Assembly (NCBI GenBank): GCA_012064385.1
Contig: QRDG01000519.1
Coordinates: 1,664,624 to 1,728,623 of the forward strand
Direction: 5' to 3'
Length of the DNA stretch: 64,000 nucleotides
DNA from: Puccinellia tenuiflora
Lineage: Eukaryota; Streptophyta; Magnoliopsida; Poales; Poaceae
Shown here one piece after another: positions 1 through 12,800 of this stretch. Within the stretch, counting starts at the first letter, position 1, and every line of letters starts with the position of its first letter. The notes beneath the pieces were generated by a model that saw only the letters and a list, made by a program, of their open reading frames with translations, was not told the DNA's origin and made no database searches. The translations under genes were made by a program, and so were the position numbers.

Positions 1-231
1 GATATTGCTGCTAAGCGCGAGCAGTCGGAGCAAGCTAGCGGGTCTGCAGGGGCAGATGCTAAACCTGGTGCAAACGGCGTGGTTGGGTCCAGGCTAATGC
101 TGGAGTCTGTGATCCCGAGCCGTCCTACTAATGCGCAGGAGCCGGGTAGGCGTAGAAGAGCAAAATCTGCGGCGCCGCAGGGGCGGCGCCCAGTGACCCG
201 CCAAGCACGGGCCGAGGGAATGGAGTTTTAA
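1..231 (+). CDS. LINE ORF1 C-terminal end (partial)
   Basis: Frame 1 is open from the first base to a TAA at 229-231. The 76 residues are rich in Ala, Gly, Arg and Gln with a basic Arg cluster near the end, as expected for the nucleic-acid-binding tail of a plant L1 ORF1 protein. No diagnostic domain is visible because the rest is outside the window. The stop overlaps the ORF2 start by one base (TAATG). Assignment rests mainly on its position directly before ORF2. Confidence 0.6.
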   Translation, partial: DIAAKREQSEQASGSAGADAKPGANGVVGSRLMLESVIPSRPTNAQEPGRRRRAKSAAPQGRRPVTRQARAEGMEF

Positions 232-3200
232 TGCGGATCCTCTTCTGGAACATTAGAGGGTTCGGGCGCACGGGGCGCCGAACGTTACTAAGAGAACTCT
301 TGTGTAAGCATCGTATCGACATCATCTGTCTGCAAGAAACCATCAAGCAGGATTTCACCGACTCGGAACTGGAAAGTATAGAGGTGGGCGACAAATTCTT
401 CTGGTGCTGGCTCCCGGCGGTGGGGCACTCGGGAGGCATGTTGTTAGGTTTGCGTGATAGCATGTTCGAAGTGGAGTCTAGTGACCGGGGCCAGTACTTC
501 CTGAGTGCCAATTGCTTACATAGAGCCCTCAACAAAACTCTCACTGTCATTGGCATCTATGGCCCGGCTAATCATGCGGCTTCGCCTGCCTTCCTGGACG
601 AGGTGTCCACTAAGGTGGCGCAGTGCCGGCACCCAGTCCTCATGGGTGGGGACTTTAATCTTATGCGAGGAGAAATGGACAAGAACAACGACAGGATTAA
701 CTGGAACAGAGTGGACCTCTTCAATAATCACATTGCTACCTGGGCCCTAAGGGAGGTGACCCGTTCTGGAGCAAGATACACTTGGTCGAACAACCAGAGA
801 GCCCCGGTGAGATGTGTACTGGACAGAGTGTTCATTGCACCTGAGCTGGACATCCTGTTCCCGCTGGCTACGGTAGCCGCAGAGACTAGCCTTGGCTCAG
901 ATCATACCCCTCTAATTTTTTATGCCGGGGGCTCTAACCAAATACGGAGTTCTCGCTTCTTCTTCGAACTTGGCTGGTTTGAAATTGAGGGCTTCCCAAC
1001 CCTGGTAGGGAACCGATGGGCAAGTCTTGCTGCGTCGGCAGGGGGTCGTGATATCGTAGACTGGTGGAACCATATGTCGGTAGGCCTCAGGCAGTTCCTC
1101 CGGGGCTGGAGCTGCAACATGGGGAAAGAAGCTCGAGTGAGCAAGCTGGCACTGCTTGCTCGGATCCAAGACCTTGACAATAAAGTGGAGGCGTCGAGGC
1201 TGGAAGAGGAAGAATGGGTCTTCCGATACCACCTCGGGGAACAATTGCTGCAGATCTACCGCTTGGAAGAGGCATATTGGCGCCAGCGAGGTTGGGTTAA
1301 ATGGGTGCTGCAAGGAGACGCAAACACTGCCTATTTTCACGCGGTTGCTAATGGTAGGAGAAGAAAATGCCTCATTACCACTCTGCAATCCCATAGCGGT
1401 CCGATCTGTGACCTGAAGCTAATTCAAGAACATGTCTGCGACTTCTATCGGGAGCTCCTGGGCACGGAGGCCCCCCGCCATCTTGGGCTGGCATCAGATA
1501 CCTGGACCCAAAATTCACGGGTCGCTGCTAAGGACAATGAAAAACTCCTACTCACCTTCTCTGAAGTGGAACTCGAAAATTTGGTAATGGAGATGAAATC
1601 TAACACGGCGCCGGGTCCAGATGGTTTCTCGGTGACTTTCTTTAAATCCTTCTGGCTGTTATGCAGACATGGGGTCTTGCATATTCTGAATGACTTCATA
1701 TTGGGCAGAATTGACATCTCTCGTCTCAACTTTGGAGTGCTCTCTCTGATTCCTAAGGTCCCCGGGGCGGACCTTATCTCTCAGTTCAGACCGATCGCGC
1801 TGATCAATGTTATCTTTAAGATTATTTCCAAGGCGTTTGCATCCAGGCTGGAAACAATCGCCAATAAAGTCATTAGTCCCACCCAAACAGCCTTCATCAA
1901 AGGTAGAAATATTCTAGACGGAGCTCTTGCTTTGCTGGAAGTGGTGCATGAGCTGAGGGTTAAAAAGTTGGGTGGGGTTCTCCTAAAACTGGACTTTGAA
2001 AAAGCTTACGACAGAGTCAACTAGTCCTTCATGATCGAAGTCCTGCGCCGAAAAGGGTTCGACGCAGGTTATATCCATAAGATAGAACAACTGATCTCGG
2101 GTGGTCAGACCGCAATCTCAATCAATGGGGAGATCGGGCCATATTTTAGGAACAAGCGCGAAGTGCGTCAAGGGGACCCGCTCTCACCGCTGTTGTTTAA
2201 CTTTTTGGGTGAAGCTCTCACGGCAATGCTGTCTGCGGCTAACTCGGCAGGCCATATCAAAGGGGTAGTACCGCACTTGATTCCAGGGGGAATCACACAC
2301 CTCCAATACGCAGATGACACGCTGATCTTGATTCAAAACGAAGACCTAGATATTGAAAATCTGAAGTTCCTTCTACTCTGCTTTGAGGATATGTCGGGCC
2401 TAAAAATTAACTTCCACAAGTCCGTCCGAGGTGATTGTGCTCAACTGCAAACTGGGGGGGGGGGGTTCCCCTTCATTTACCTTGGATTATCAATCTCTGA
2501 CAGAAAGTTGACCATTGAGCAGTGGAATTTTCTAGTGAACAATCTGGCTGGTAAAGTGGAAGTGTGGATGGGCAGGTTGCTGTCCTCGGGTGGACGGCTA
2601 ATTCTCTCTAATGCCTGCCTTGATGCACTCCCAACCTATGCCATGGGCCTCTTCTTGCTGCAAGACGGCATACATGAGAAATTTGATGCCATCCGGGCCA
2701 GATTTTACTGGGAAGGGTCGGGCCCGAAACGTAAATATCACATGGTCAATTGGCCGGCGGTTTGTCGTCCTAAAGAGTGTGGTGGGATGGGTCTTACCAA
2801 CACTAAACTCATGAATAAGGCACTGATGATTAAATGGATTTGGAAGCTTTTTTAGGGTGACAACTCGATCTGGAGCCGGCTGATCAAAGCCAAATACCCG
2901 GAAGCCAACAACATTTTCGCGACTGCGTCCTAGGGTGGTTCGCAGTTCTGGCGAAGTTTACACAAAATAAAACAGCTCTTCAAACTCGGCGCCAAATACG
3001 TTGTCAACAATGGTGCCCGCACCTTGTTTTGGAGCGACTGGTGGGTTGGGACGGGCCCCCTTAAGGAGCGCTATCCCAGGCTGTTTGCAATCTGTGAGAA
3101 CCAAAACCTCCTAGTTAGCATTGCCTTTACGCTGGACGGGGTCCGATTCCGACGAACGTTTGACCAACCCTGCGCCGGAGAGTGGGAGAACCTTATCACT

Positions 3201-3983
3201 GAATTGGCAGAGTTCCAGTTGCATCAGGGCGAGGACTCGGTCCGATAGGCCCTTGAACCATCGGGTAGGTTCTCGGTGGCGTCGATGTACCACAAGCTGG
3301 CTCAGGGAGCTACGGTGGCACACAGTTCTGAGCGTTGGGCCGCCAAGCTTCCGTTAAAGATCAAAATCTTTTTGTGGCAGCTGATCCTTGATCGTCTTCC
3401 CGCGAGTAAACAGGTGGCAGCAAAACATGGCCCCTCTGATGGGCGTTGTGTACTGTGTGGCGATTTGGAGGATGCCACACATATTTTCTTCTCTTGTTTC
3501 CTTGCCAAGGTTGGGTGGAGTGTCCTGCGATAGCTGCTAGGGTGCAGTTGGGCTCCCGCAAACTTCCCACAATTCTTTGCGATTCAACAATCTCTACTTG
3601 GCTGCCAACGCAGGGTCAGCTGGGTGCTGTTCTCAGCGTTGTGCTGGGATTTGTGGACGACGCGAAATAAGCTTACCATTGATGCTGTTGTACCAAAGCA
3701 CCCCTCTGATGTTATATATAAAATGTGTATGTTTATCCAGGTTTGGGCAAACCTCGCAAAGGAGCAGGACAAGGAGGCGCTTTTGCTGATGACAAGCGGG
3801 CTAAAGGAGATTTATCACGCCATTACAATCTGGTTCTATAGTGGTTTGTGTTCGGCTTGTGTCGGGGAGGCCGGCCCCCTCGAACTCTTTCTAGTTTTTT
3901 TTGTTGGCGAAGCTGTATGCCGCAGCACTTGTAACACCGTGTGTGAACCTTGTTGCTTTATTAACTTAAAGCAAGGCATATAA
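231..3983 (+). pseudogene. LINE ORF2: endonuclease plus reverse transcriptase, five premature TAG stops
   Basis: ORF2 encodes the target-nicking endonuclease and reverse transcriptase for target-primed reverse transcription. The endonuclease occupies about 231-930 with motifs NIRGFG, LQET, GDFN and SDH. The RT covers about 1550-2700 with APGPDGF, FRPIALINV, LDFEKAYDRVN, RQGDPLSPLLF and the catalytic YADD near 2307. A zf-RVT-like tail around 3270-3530 reads IKIFLWQLILDRLP followed by CVLCG. All segments lie in one frame with no frameshift. TAG stops fall at 2022, 2853, 2931, 3246 and 3531. The first stands where the family has Trp after AYDRVN. The protein cannot be made full length; without the stops it would be about 1250 residues, normal for plant L1 ORF2. 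Confidence 0.92.
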
Positions 3984-4137
3984 TGCCTGGTATCTAAAAA
4001 AAAGGCTGGTAACAGCCGGGGAGGACATCAAAGCCGGGAGCGAAAGGAGGACCCTCGCAAGGAAAAGGCGGCAACACCTCGCCAAGAGCGACGATGAGAA
4101 GGGGAGAATCCACCTCGAAGGGAGGATAACAGAGATA

Positions 4138-5455
4138 ATGTGCCACCTCCACCGCCGCCTCCACCGCGCAAAGAGGGAGATAACCCCTCCAAGTACATAC
4201 CCCCTCCACGACGGCAAAACTCCAAGCCCTCCGCGTAACGCGAGTCGGGTGAGCCAAATCCGTCATAGGGATGAACCAAGGCGAGGAAAATCAATTGATA
4301 AGCCGCCTTCAGCTAATGATGTTCGAAGCCTAATCGAGGAGAGGAAGTCGGCCAGAGATGCCTAGTACCTCGGCCCCAAGTGTTTTGGCAGAACAATCAG
4401 AGAGAAAGTCCTACCTCCAACTTTGTCGAACGTAACAAAGATGGTGGAGAAGTACAGTGGTACGGCTAATCCTGAGACCTGGCTCTCAGATTACGTCAGT
4501 GCCTGCGACATATATGAAGGCAGTGCCGACTCCGCAGTACGCTTCTTGCCCCTGATGTTGACCGGGACGGCACGCATGTGGATTGAAGGCTTGCCGGAGA
4601 AGACAGTTCATACCTGGAGTGACATGAAGCGCGTCTTTATCAGCACTTCCAGTGCACGTATAAACGCCCCAAGTCGATATTCGACTTACAGCGATGTGTG
4701 CAGCAAAAGAACAAGTCTAACCGTGAATTCATTTCACGATGGAGCGAAATCAAAAACGCTTGCGAGGTCGTCTCAGAAACACAGGAAATCCATGCCTTCA
4801 AGCAGTCTCTAAGGAAGGGGACGACTTTCCGCTTCATGATCTACATCGATGAGTCGGAAACCTTGGGCGGCTTGCTGGCTTGTGCAAACAAATACGCCGC
4901 TGCTGACGATGACAACAGGGAAGATGGTGAAACCCGCTGGCGCGAGTTCGGGAAGAAGAAGGTTGAAGACCAAGCCGGCCCTTCACACGAGGTTGCTGCC
5001 ACCTTTGGTAAAGGCGGCCCAAGTAACGGGAAGTGGCAGGACAAAAAGCCGGCAATCAACCGACCAGCCCGACCGCCAACGGTGAAGTATGACGACATCA
5101 AGCACAACCCCTGTGTCCATCATCTGAGGCCGGATGGGACGAGCTCCCACACGATCCAATAATGTCACATTAATTGGGACATCGCCAAGGACCCAAAGCT
5201 GGCAAGTCGAGGAACAAGCGCAAATCCAGGAAGGATGACAAAGAGAAGGAAGACGCTGCTTTAGAATTTGATGACACGGCATCCAAAGAAGGAAAAGACA
5301 CCAAGTTTCCTAAGCATACTAAAGGTCTCATCGTCAATCTGGCAACAGATTCGTCTCGCAAGGAAAAGGCGGCTTGGCAAGAACTTAATGCTACTGGTAC
5401 CTGCAGTTCCTCAGTATTTGGATTGGTCCGACACTCCCATCACATGGGATCGTAG
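4138..5455 (+). pseudogene. Tat-lineage gypsy gag, frameshifted
   Basis: Capsid-type retrotransposon gag. The segment near 4366-4640 reads GPKCFGRTIRE, then NPETWLSDY and GTARMWIEGLPE, the usual retrotransposon gag core. At about 4640 the frame changes and continues at 4641-5162 with QCTYKRPKSIFDLQRCVQQK, NREFISRWSEIKNAC and a basic, Gly-rich tail. A TAG at 4363 and a stop at 5160-5162 interrupt it, and the linker to protease (5174-5455) is in another frame. No intact zinc knuckle is visible. The N-terminal part is Pro- and Arg-rich and its true start is lost. Confidence 0.75.
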
Positions 5456-8027
5456 TGATCACCCGGACATAGTCCCTACAATGCGCACCTACGCTTTGGT
5501 CGTCAGCCCTATTGTCGACAAATAGAAGTTGACAAAGGTGCTCATGGACGGAGGAAGCAGCATCAACATACTCTACGCCGCAACATTGAAAAGGATGCGT
5601 CTCTCCGATTCACAACTCAGCCACAGCAATGTGAAGTTTCATGGGATTGTGCCGGGACGACAAGCCTCTTCGATGGGAAGGATCACCCTGAAGGTCACCT
5701 TTGGCGGCACGGATAATTTCCGGACAGAAGAAGTCTCTTTTGAGGTGGTTCCTTTCAGAATTGCATATCATGCAATCTTTGGACGTCCGGCTTTCGCCAA
5801 ATTTATGGCTCGGCCATGCTACATCTATAATAAGCTTAAAATGTCGGGACCCAATGGGATCATCACAATCAAGTGAGACTTCAAGAAGGCAAAGGAGTGC
5901 GAAGCTGCCAATGCCGTACATGCTGAAGAAGAAATCTCCAGAGATGAATTGGAGGATCTCAAGAAGACAATGAGTCCTAATGATGGCACCAAGAAAATCA
6001 ATCTCTCAAAAGATGATCCGACAAAGGAGGCCATCATTGGTGCCGGCCTCGACGACAAATAGGAAGGCGAGCTCGTCAAGTTTCTCCGTGAGAACCGGGA
6101 TATCTTTACTTGGTCTCCATATGACATGCCAGGTGTCCCGAGGAAATTTGTTGAGCACTCCTTAAAAGTCAATAAAGACGCTAAGCCGGTTAAACAAGGT
6201 CTCCGATGGCTCGGAATAGAGAAGCGCAAGACGGTAGGAAAGGAGATCTTAAGGCTTACTGCCGCCAAATTCATTCGTGAAGTTGTCCACACTGATTGGT
6301 TGGCAAATCCCGTGCTTGTCCCAATGAAAAACACCTCCGAACTACGTATGTGCATTGATTTCACTGGTCTGAACAAAGCCTGTCCTAAAGATCCGTTCGC
6401 CTTACCGCGTATCAATCAGGTCATTGATTCAACTGCCGGCTTCGAGATGTTGTGTTTTCTGGACGCTTATTTGGGTTACCATCGGATAAAGATGAAGGAA
6501 TCAGATCAAATCAAGACGTCCTTCACCACGCCATATGGCAATTACTGCTATGTCACAATGCCTTTCGGCTTAAAAAACGCCGGTGCTACTTACCAAAGGT
6601 GTATGCAGCGGTGTTTAGACAAGCAAATTGGCCGCAATGTTCACGTCTATGTCGACGATATTGCGGTCATGTCGAAGAAGGGCGGCGACCTCATCACCGA
6701 TCTGTCGGAAACCTTTGCAAATCTAAGGGAGTACCAGATGAAGCTTAATCCGGCAAAATGTGTCTTCGGAGTCCCCGCAGGCAAGCTTCTGGGCTTCATT
6801 GTTTCACAAAGAGGAATTGAAGTTAACCCGGAAAAGATAAAGGCGATTCAGAACATCGAGAGGCCGACTTGTCTGAAGGATATACAGCGGCTTACGGGTT
6901 CCGTCGCGGCTGTTAGCCGATTCATTAGCCGGCTTGGTGACAAAGCATTGCCCTTGTACAATCTCCTCAAAAAGTTGGACAATTTTGTTTGGACAGAGGA
7001 AGCAGAGGCAGCTTTGGCACAGCTGAAGTATACATTGACACATGCTCCAATCCTGGCAGCTCCGAAGGAAAGAGAGCCGCTTCTGCTCTACATGTCGGCC
7101 ACCAATTTCGTGATAAGTGCCGTCATTGTAGTTGAACGCCTGGAGGAAGGGAAGCAATGGCCGGATCAGCGCCCTGTCTATTTTATTAGCGAGGTGTTCT
7201 CAGATTCGAAGCAGCGCTACCCTCACTACCAGAAGTTAGCCTACGGTGTATTCTTTGCCGCCAGGAAGCTACGGCATTACTTCCATGATCACACAATCAC
7301 GGTGGTCAGCAAAGCTCCATTGAAGGATATCATCAACAATGTCGACGCAACGGGCTGAGTCGCCAAATGGGGCATTGAGTTAGCAGCTTTTGACATCCAG
7401 TACAAGCCGAGAACCGCCATCAAATCTCAAGTCTTAGCCGACTTTGTTGTAGACTGGACAGAGGCGATGGAGAACACACCTTTACCGGATTCTCAGTATT
7501 GGATAATACATTTTGATGGCTCAAAGATGAAGGAGGGCTCGGGGGCTGGAGTAGTGCTAAAATCGCCCAAGGGTGACAAGCTCAGTTATGTCCTCCGAAT
7601 CCACTTCAACGCTACCAACAACGTAGCAGAGTATGAGGCTCCCCTCCATGGCCTTCATATGGCTAAGGAGTTGGGAGTGAAACGCATCCTCTGCTATGGC
7701 GACTCGGATCTTGTTGTACAACAGCTTGATGGATGCTGGGACACGAAAAGTCCCACAATGGCGGAGTACAGGCGAACAGTCGACAAATTCGACAGATGTT
7801 TCACCGGCTTAGAAGTCCGGCATATTTCCCGAGACGACAATGAAGCTGCTGACGCCTTAGCCAGGATAGGTTCCAGGAAGAAGGAGGTACCTCCAGACGT
7901 ATTTCTCCATCATCTGCATAAGCCGTCCATCAAAGGCGGCGACGAAGACTACCCCTTGTCGGCAGAATCAGTTCATGTATGCCTGGTAACTCCAGATTGG
8001 ACCACGCCATACATTGATTTTCTGTAA
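5456..8027 (+). pseudogene. Gypsy pol: protease, RT, RNase H and archaeal-type RNase H
   Basis: All domains are in frame 3 of the window. An aspartic protease motif is KVLMDGGSSINILY near 5535. RT spans about 6126-6850, with NPVLVPMKN, MCIDFTGLNKACPKDPF, FLDAYLGYHRI, TMPFGLKNAGATYQ and catalytic YVDDI near 6650. RNase H follows with YFISEVFSDSKQRYPHYQKLAY. The second RNase H starts at about 7490 with IIHFDGSKMKEGSGAGVV, then AEYEAPLHGLHMAKELGV and GDSDLVVQQ. Stops are TAG 5523, TGA 5874, TAG 6060 and TGA 7356, and a terminal TAA lies at 8025. The 7356 stop sits where the family has Arg before VAKWGIEL, consistent with CGA to TGA. Confidence 0.88.
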
Positions 8028-9288
8028 ACAAAAGACTGCCGAAGGACGATGAAGTGTTGAGCCGCCAAATTGAGCGCCGAGCAAAGGCGTACACAATCAT
8101 TGACGGACAACTTTACAAGCGGATCACATCAGGCATCTTTCAAAGATGCGTCTCTCCAGAAGAAGGGCAGCAAATCCTTGAGAAAATCCACTCCGACGAG
8201 TGTGGGCATCACGTGGCGGCAAAGGCGTTGGTCGCTAAGGCATTTCGGCACGGTTTCTTCTGGCTGTCAGCTAAGGAGGATGCTATCAACATCGTCAAAA
8301 CTTGTGAAGGATGTCAGCGCTATGCAAAGCAAGCTCACTTGCCAGCTCAGGAGCTCCGGACGATCCCTATTACTTGGCCATTCGCGGTCTGGGGGATCGA
8401 CATGGTGGGACCTTTCAAGACTGCAAGGGGAGGCTTAACTCATCTGCTGGTGACGGTCGACAAATTCACAAAGTGGGTGGAGGCAAAGCCCATAAAAAAA
8501 CTCGACGGAGCTATAGCTACAAGTTCATCGTCGAGATAACAACTCGGTTCAGCATACCGCATAGCATCATCACTGATAATGGCACAAATTTTGCCGTCGG
8601 TGAGCTATCGAAGTTTTGCAGCCGATCGAAAATCCGGCTCGACGTGGCATCAGTGGCACATCCGCAATCCAATGGATAGGTAGAGCGCACTAACGGCATT
8701 ATTCTGCAGGGTATTAAGCCGAGGCTTGAAACCCCATTGCATTGAGCAGCCGGCGCTTGGGTTGATGAATTGCCGGCAGTCTTATGGAGTATTCGTACTA
8801 CCACAAACAGATCGACTGGCTTCACCCCTTTCTTCCTCATTTATGGAGCAGAAGCAGTACTGCCAACCGACATGATTCATGATTTGCCTCGAGTCGCAGC
8901 CTACGTCGAAGAAGACGCAGAAGAAGCACGTCAAGACGGCTTAGATATCCTCGAAGAAGAAAGAGAGCTAGCTCTCCAACGATCCGCCATCTATCAGCAA
9001 GATCTACGTCGCTATCAGAGCCGTAGAGTGCGGAATCGATCTTTTCGAGAAGGCGACTTAGTGCTTCGGCTTGTACAAAACTGGCAGCACAAATTATCCC
9101 CTTCATGAGAAGGACCTTTCGTTATCAGCAAAGCTCTGAAAAACGGGTTATACTATCTCCTCGACTTAAGGGGTTCAAAGAAAGATCCCAGGAAGAAAGG
9201 TCGCAAGAGGAAAAGGCATGTAGATGACGACGTAGATGAGATGAAACGTCCGTGGAATATCGCTCAGCTATGTCCCTTTTACACTTAG
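8028..9288 (+). pseudogene. Gypsy pol: integrase, frameshifted
   Basis: The zinc-binding H2C2 part reads IHSDECGHHVAAKAL and CEGCQRYAKQ (frame 2, to about 8510). The catalytic core begins FAVWGIDMVGPF and THLLVTVDKFTKWVEAKPI, then moves to frame 1 after a frameshift near 8500 and continues with PHSIITDNGTNF and HPQSNG. Two stops follow (TAG 8680, TGA 8743) where the family has Gln and Arg. The C-terminal part contains LWSIRTTTNRSTGFTPFFLIYGAE, then a stop at 9106-9108, and ends at TAG 9286. Not functional. It closes the gag-pol unit. Confidence 0.85.
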
Positions 9289-9823
9289 CAAATTCTATTG
9301 TAACCATGTCAATGTGATCATGAAATAAAAATTGGTTTCTCTCATGTGAAATTCGAGAATCTATACCATCCTTTATTTCCCAATGATCTTATTGTTATTT
9401 TCTATTTACCCGAAATTGCCTGTGTTGCTTGTTGGTAAACTATCTTTCATGTTGAATCCGCCTTAAGGTGATGAAAAACAATGTTTTGCCAAAAATTATG
9501 TTTTTTCTGATAGCTTTTTGCGCCGGGTTGCTTCAAAGCGTTTGAAAGGCGGCACTTGTTCTGGATCTAAACAGATTGGTCCTACGTACCCTGTTACTTG
9601 TTACTCAGCAAGTTTGCTTCGCAATAGGTTTGCCGACGCTTAAAGGCTAAGGTGTCAAGGCCAGAATAGAGTGATGGCATAAAAATTGCAAGTTTGCAAC
9701 TAAAAAAGTTGACTTACATACAGCAAAAGATTTAGTTGTTTATACAGACATGCATAATGTTTGGACAGCTTTACATCAATTGTTACATTTTCAGGGATGG
9801 CCGGCTCAAGGAGCAAATTCGGC
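9289..9823. other. Spacer between gypsy pol and antisense gene
   Basis: AT-rich non-coding sequence of the Tat element. I see no ORF with domain signal. It separates the sense gag-pol from the 3' end of the antisense gene. Confidence 0.6.
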
Positions 9824-12800
9824 TCATTTAGACTTGTTCGCCTCTTCGCCGTCATCATCGGACTGGACGGGAGTCGGCGGGCACGGCACCTCCTTGAAAA
9901 TGGTGGTAAGGGAGACCATCTTGGCAACCTTGCTTGCATAGCCGGAGACGGAGTGCAGGATCTTTTTCCAGTCTTTCTCGTCCAGCGGAGTGCCGTCCTC
10001 TTTCTCAAGAGGAAAGCCAGACGCGCCAAGCCTCTGCTTCCGGATAGTTTGCCATCATTAGGCCCAGGGCTGTCTTTGCGCCTCCTCGTGCACTGGAGCG
10101 AAGCCGTTCATCAAATGACGAAGTTGCTTCGTCCAGTTCAGCCGGCAGGCTCGCAAGATCCGTCAGTGGCTCGGGGTTGCCGAGAAAGAATTTCTCGACA
10201 AACTTCTTTTCTGAAGAAAGAATCTTCGGGAGGAGTTCCCCTACCTCCAAAATCCAGTCAAGCCGGTTCTCCGCTGACAGCTCATGGCCGTAACCCGCCG
10301 GAGCTGGAAAATCGAAGTTCAATTATAAAATGGCTAAGACAGAAAGCAATGAGTGTGGGTTTTTAAACGAAACTTACTCAGAAGCTGGTCGTCTATAGCC
10401 ACCGACTCATCGAGGTGTTTGTCAAGCCGATCCTGGACTTCACGGAGCGCATCCTTGTGCTTCTGCTTCTCTGTTTCCAGGGCTTGTTCGGCTTTGGCAA
10501 GGCTCTTCTTCACCGTCTCCAACTCCGCCGTCATTGACTGATTAAGCTTATCCAGCTCAATATTTTCGTCGCGGACCCGGTTGAGGTTGCATGCGCTCTC
10601 GGCAAACTCCTTGGCCTTGATGATGGTGTTTGCAAGACAAAATGTCAGCAGTATAAAGATAAGCATGTTATAAAAAGTTAAGGTTTCGGCATTCATACCT
10701 TGGTACACGACGCGGTCCGCCTCAAAACCAGCGATGATGGCGTCCTTGTTCGCCAGCTTAGTCTTTAGCCAGCGCATCTCCTGATTTCGCACACCCAAAA
10801 AGTTGATGGTTTCAGCACCAATTTTGCGATGGGTCTGCGTAAGGAGGTGCTAAAATCCTAAAGCTATATTGACGAGCAAGACTGGCTACAGGATGACATT
10901 TCATCGCTAGGGGGCTAAGCATATGCATACGCATTAACTCGGACCACTATGTAGGCTAGTTTGTAAAACTTAACCCGGCATAGTGCTCAGGGGCTATTGG
11001 GGAAGTCATTAACCTGGTAATGCTCACGGAGAAGGGTCATGCCAGGCTCAAAGCTTTCAGCAAAATAGTTCTGCTGATCTTCAAGGATTTCTATGACATC
11101 AAAGGTGTCATAGGATTTGGTTTCATCCGGCTCATCATCCCGGACGGTTGTTCCTTTCTTTCGGGGCAGCCGAGGAGCACGCATGAATCGGCTCATGAAC
11201 TCCGGCTTGATGCGCCCCTCGTCGTCGAAAGCCTCCGCCTTAATCGGAGGAGAAGTCGGGGCATCATTAGCCGGAGCTTCAGCCCTGGGTGGAGAGGAAG
11301 GTTCTGTCACCTTCCCCGTCATCTCCGTCCATTGGGTGGGAGGTATAATCCCGGCTCTCCCGAGAGTCGGACCTACCGCCATGGCACGGGTGGAGTTCTC
11401 CACTGGTGTCGGCTTCGAAGCCGAAGGAGTGCTGGGAGGAATAGCGGGAGAGGCCTTCTTCCGCATGGCACACACCTTTTGCTTCAAAGGTGCGCCTTTC
11501 TTTATCCTGCAAAGACAAAGGAATAATGATAGAAAATTCGGCAATTCAGCAGAGTAGAGAAGAGATGTTTTAGCCAACTTACTTCTTGCTGGGAATGTTA
11601 AGCCCAGCGAGGGCGTCATCATCTTCGGATGACTTGGCGCCAATCGTGAGTGATTGGCTCTTCCTCTTCCGGCTCTCTGCAGGAGCCGAAGAAAAGGAGA
11701 TGGGCCACTTGGCCGCCTTGCTAGATGATGATGTGCCAGCAGGATGAGCGGTGGAGACTCCGGGAATCTGACAAATATTACATATTAGTCAGTTAAAGGC
11801 AAAGCCAAATCCCTAAAAGAATTGAACTTTGGTCTGGCAAAGTACCTTAGGGGGAGGGCTGGCCGCCGTAAACATTGGCAGCGATTCTTCGTATTGTCGG
11901 CCTTCATTAGGCCAGGCTTTGATGAGCTTGTTGAAGCGAGCCTCAAAGAGGTCTTGCTCCAGGTCCTTCTCACTGATCCGCATGGGATCAGAGTTGTCCG
12001 TGTACTCGCACAAGAGGCGAGCATGATGTTGCAGGGGCTAGATCCGTCTCTTCATCCAGCAGATTACGTGTCCTCCCCCGTTAGGGGAGGATAGCTGGAG
12101 GTCAACTCCCTGATCCTTGCCTTGATGGCGGCAAGCTCAGCCGGCATTTTTGCTGTCGGTTTCTTCTTCCACGAGGGCAGGGAGTGCCGGCTCTATCTTC
12201 GAAGGCGGCAAGCCCCTGCAGCCTATTTGGAGGCGCCACGTCCTTGCAGTAGAAGTTGGTAGACGCCCATCCCTTTGCCGAATCCACGATCGGCACCTGA
12301 GGGTACCAATCTATATCCCGGCGAGAGTTGAAGCTGATGGAGCCGGCAACCAACAGTTCTTTGTTGACTGTCTGCCTCTTGACTCCGAAGCAATACTGGA
12401 AGAAGTCTAACCTAGGAGCTAATCCTAAGTAGCCTTCAAACAATGCTACGAAACCGGATATATACAGGAGGCTATTGGGGGTGATGTTATGAAGCTGGAG
12501 ACCATAATGGTCCAAAATCTCAATCAGAAATGCCGAGGGTGGCAAAGAGAACCCCCTGGCAATGTGGGAAGAGAGAAGTACCCGCTCATCCTTGATGGGA
12601 GTCGGAGCCAGGTCGCCGAAGGTGGATCGCCAAGACGGTACAGACTCGGAAGACGGAGGGATGGCTCTGTCAGCCGCCATTCCCATCGGTTCGCCATCAT
12701 CCACACCTGAGCAAGCCCAGTTGTGGGTAGGGTTGCTGGCGGCGCCTTGATTGTCGCCGGCTTCCTCCTCATCTTCTTCCTCGGTGACCCGTGCTTCCTC

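Larger units (their letters stand above)
1..4003 (+). mobile_element. LINE (L1-type non-LTR retrotransposon), 5' end outside window
   Basis: The order is the end of ORF1, then ORF2 with an apurinic endonuclease, a reverse transcriptase and a zf-RVT-like tail, a short 3' region and a poly(A) run of eight at 3996-4003. No LTRs are present. Sequence right of the poly(A) belongs to the gag region of a gypsy element in the same orientation, so the LINE inserted into that element. The left boundary and target duplication are outside the window. Several in-frame stops make it inactive. Confidence 0.9.
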
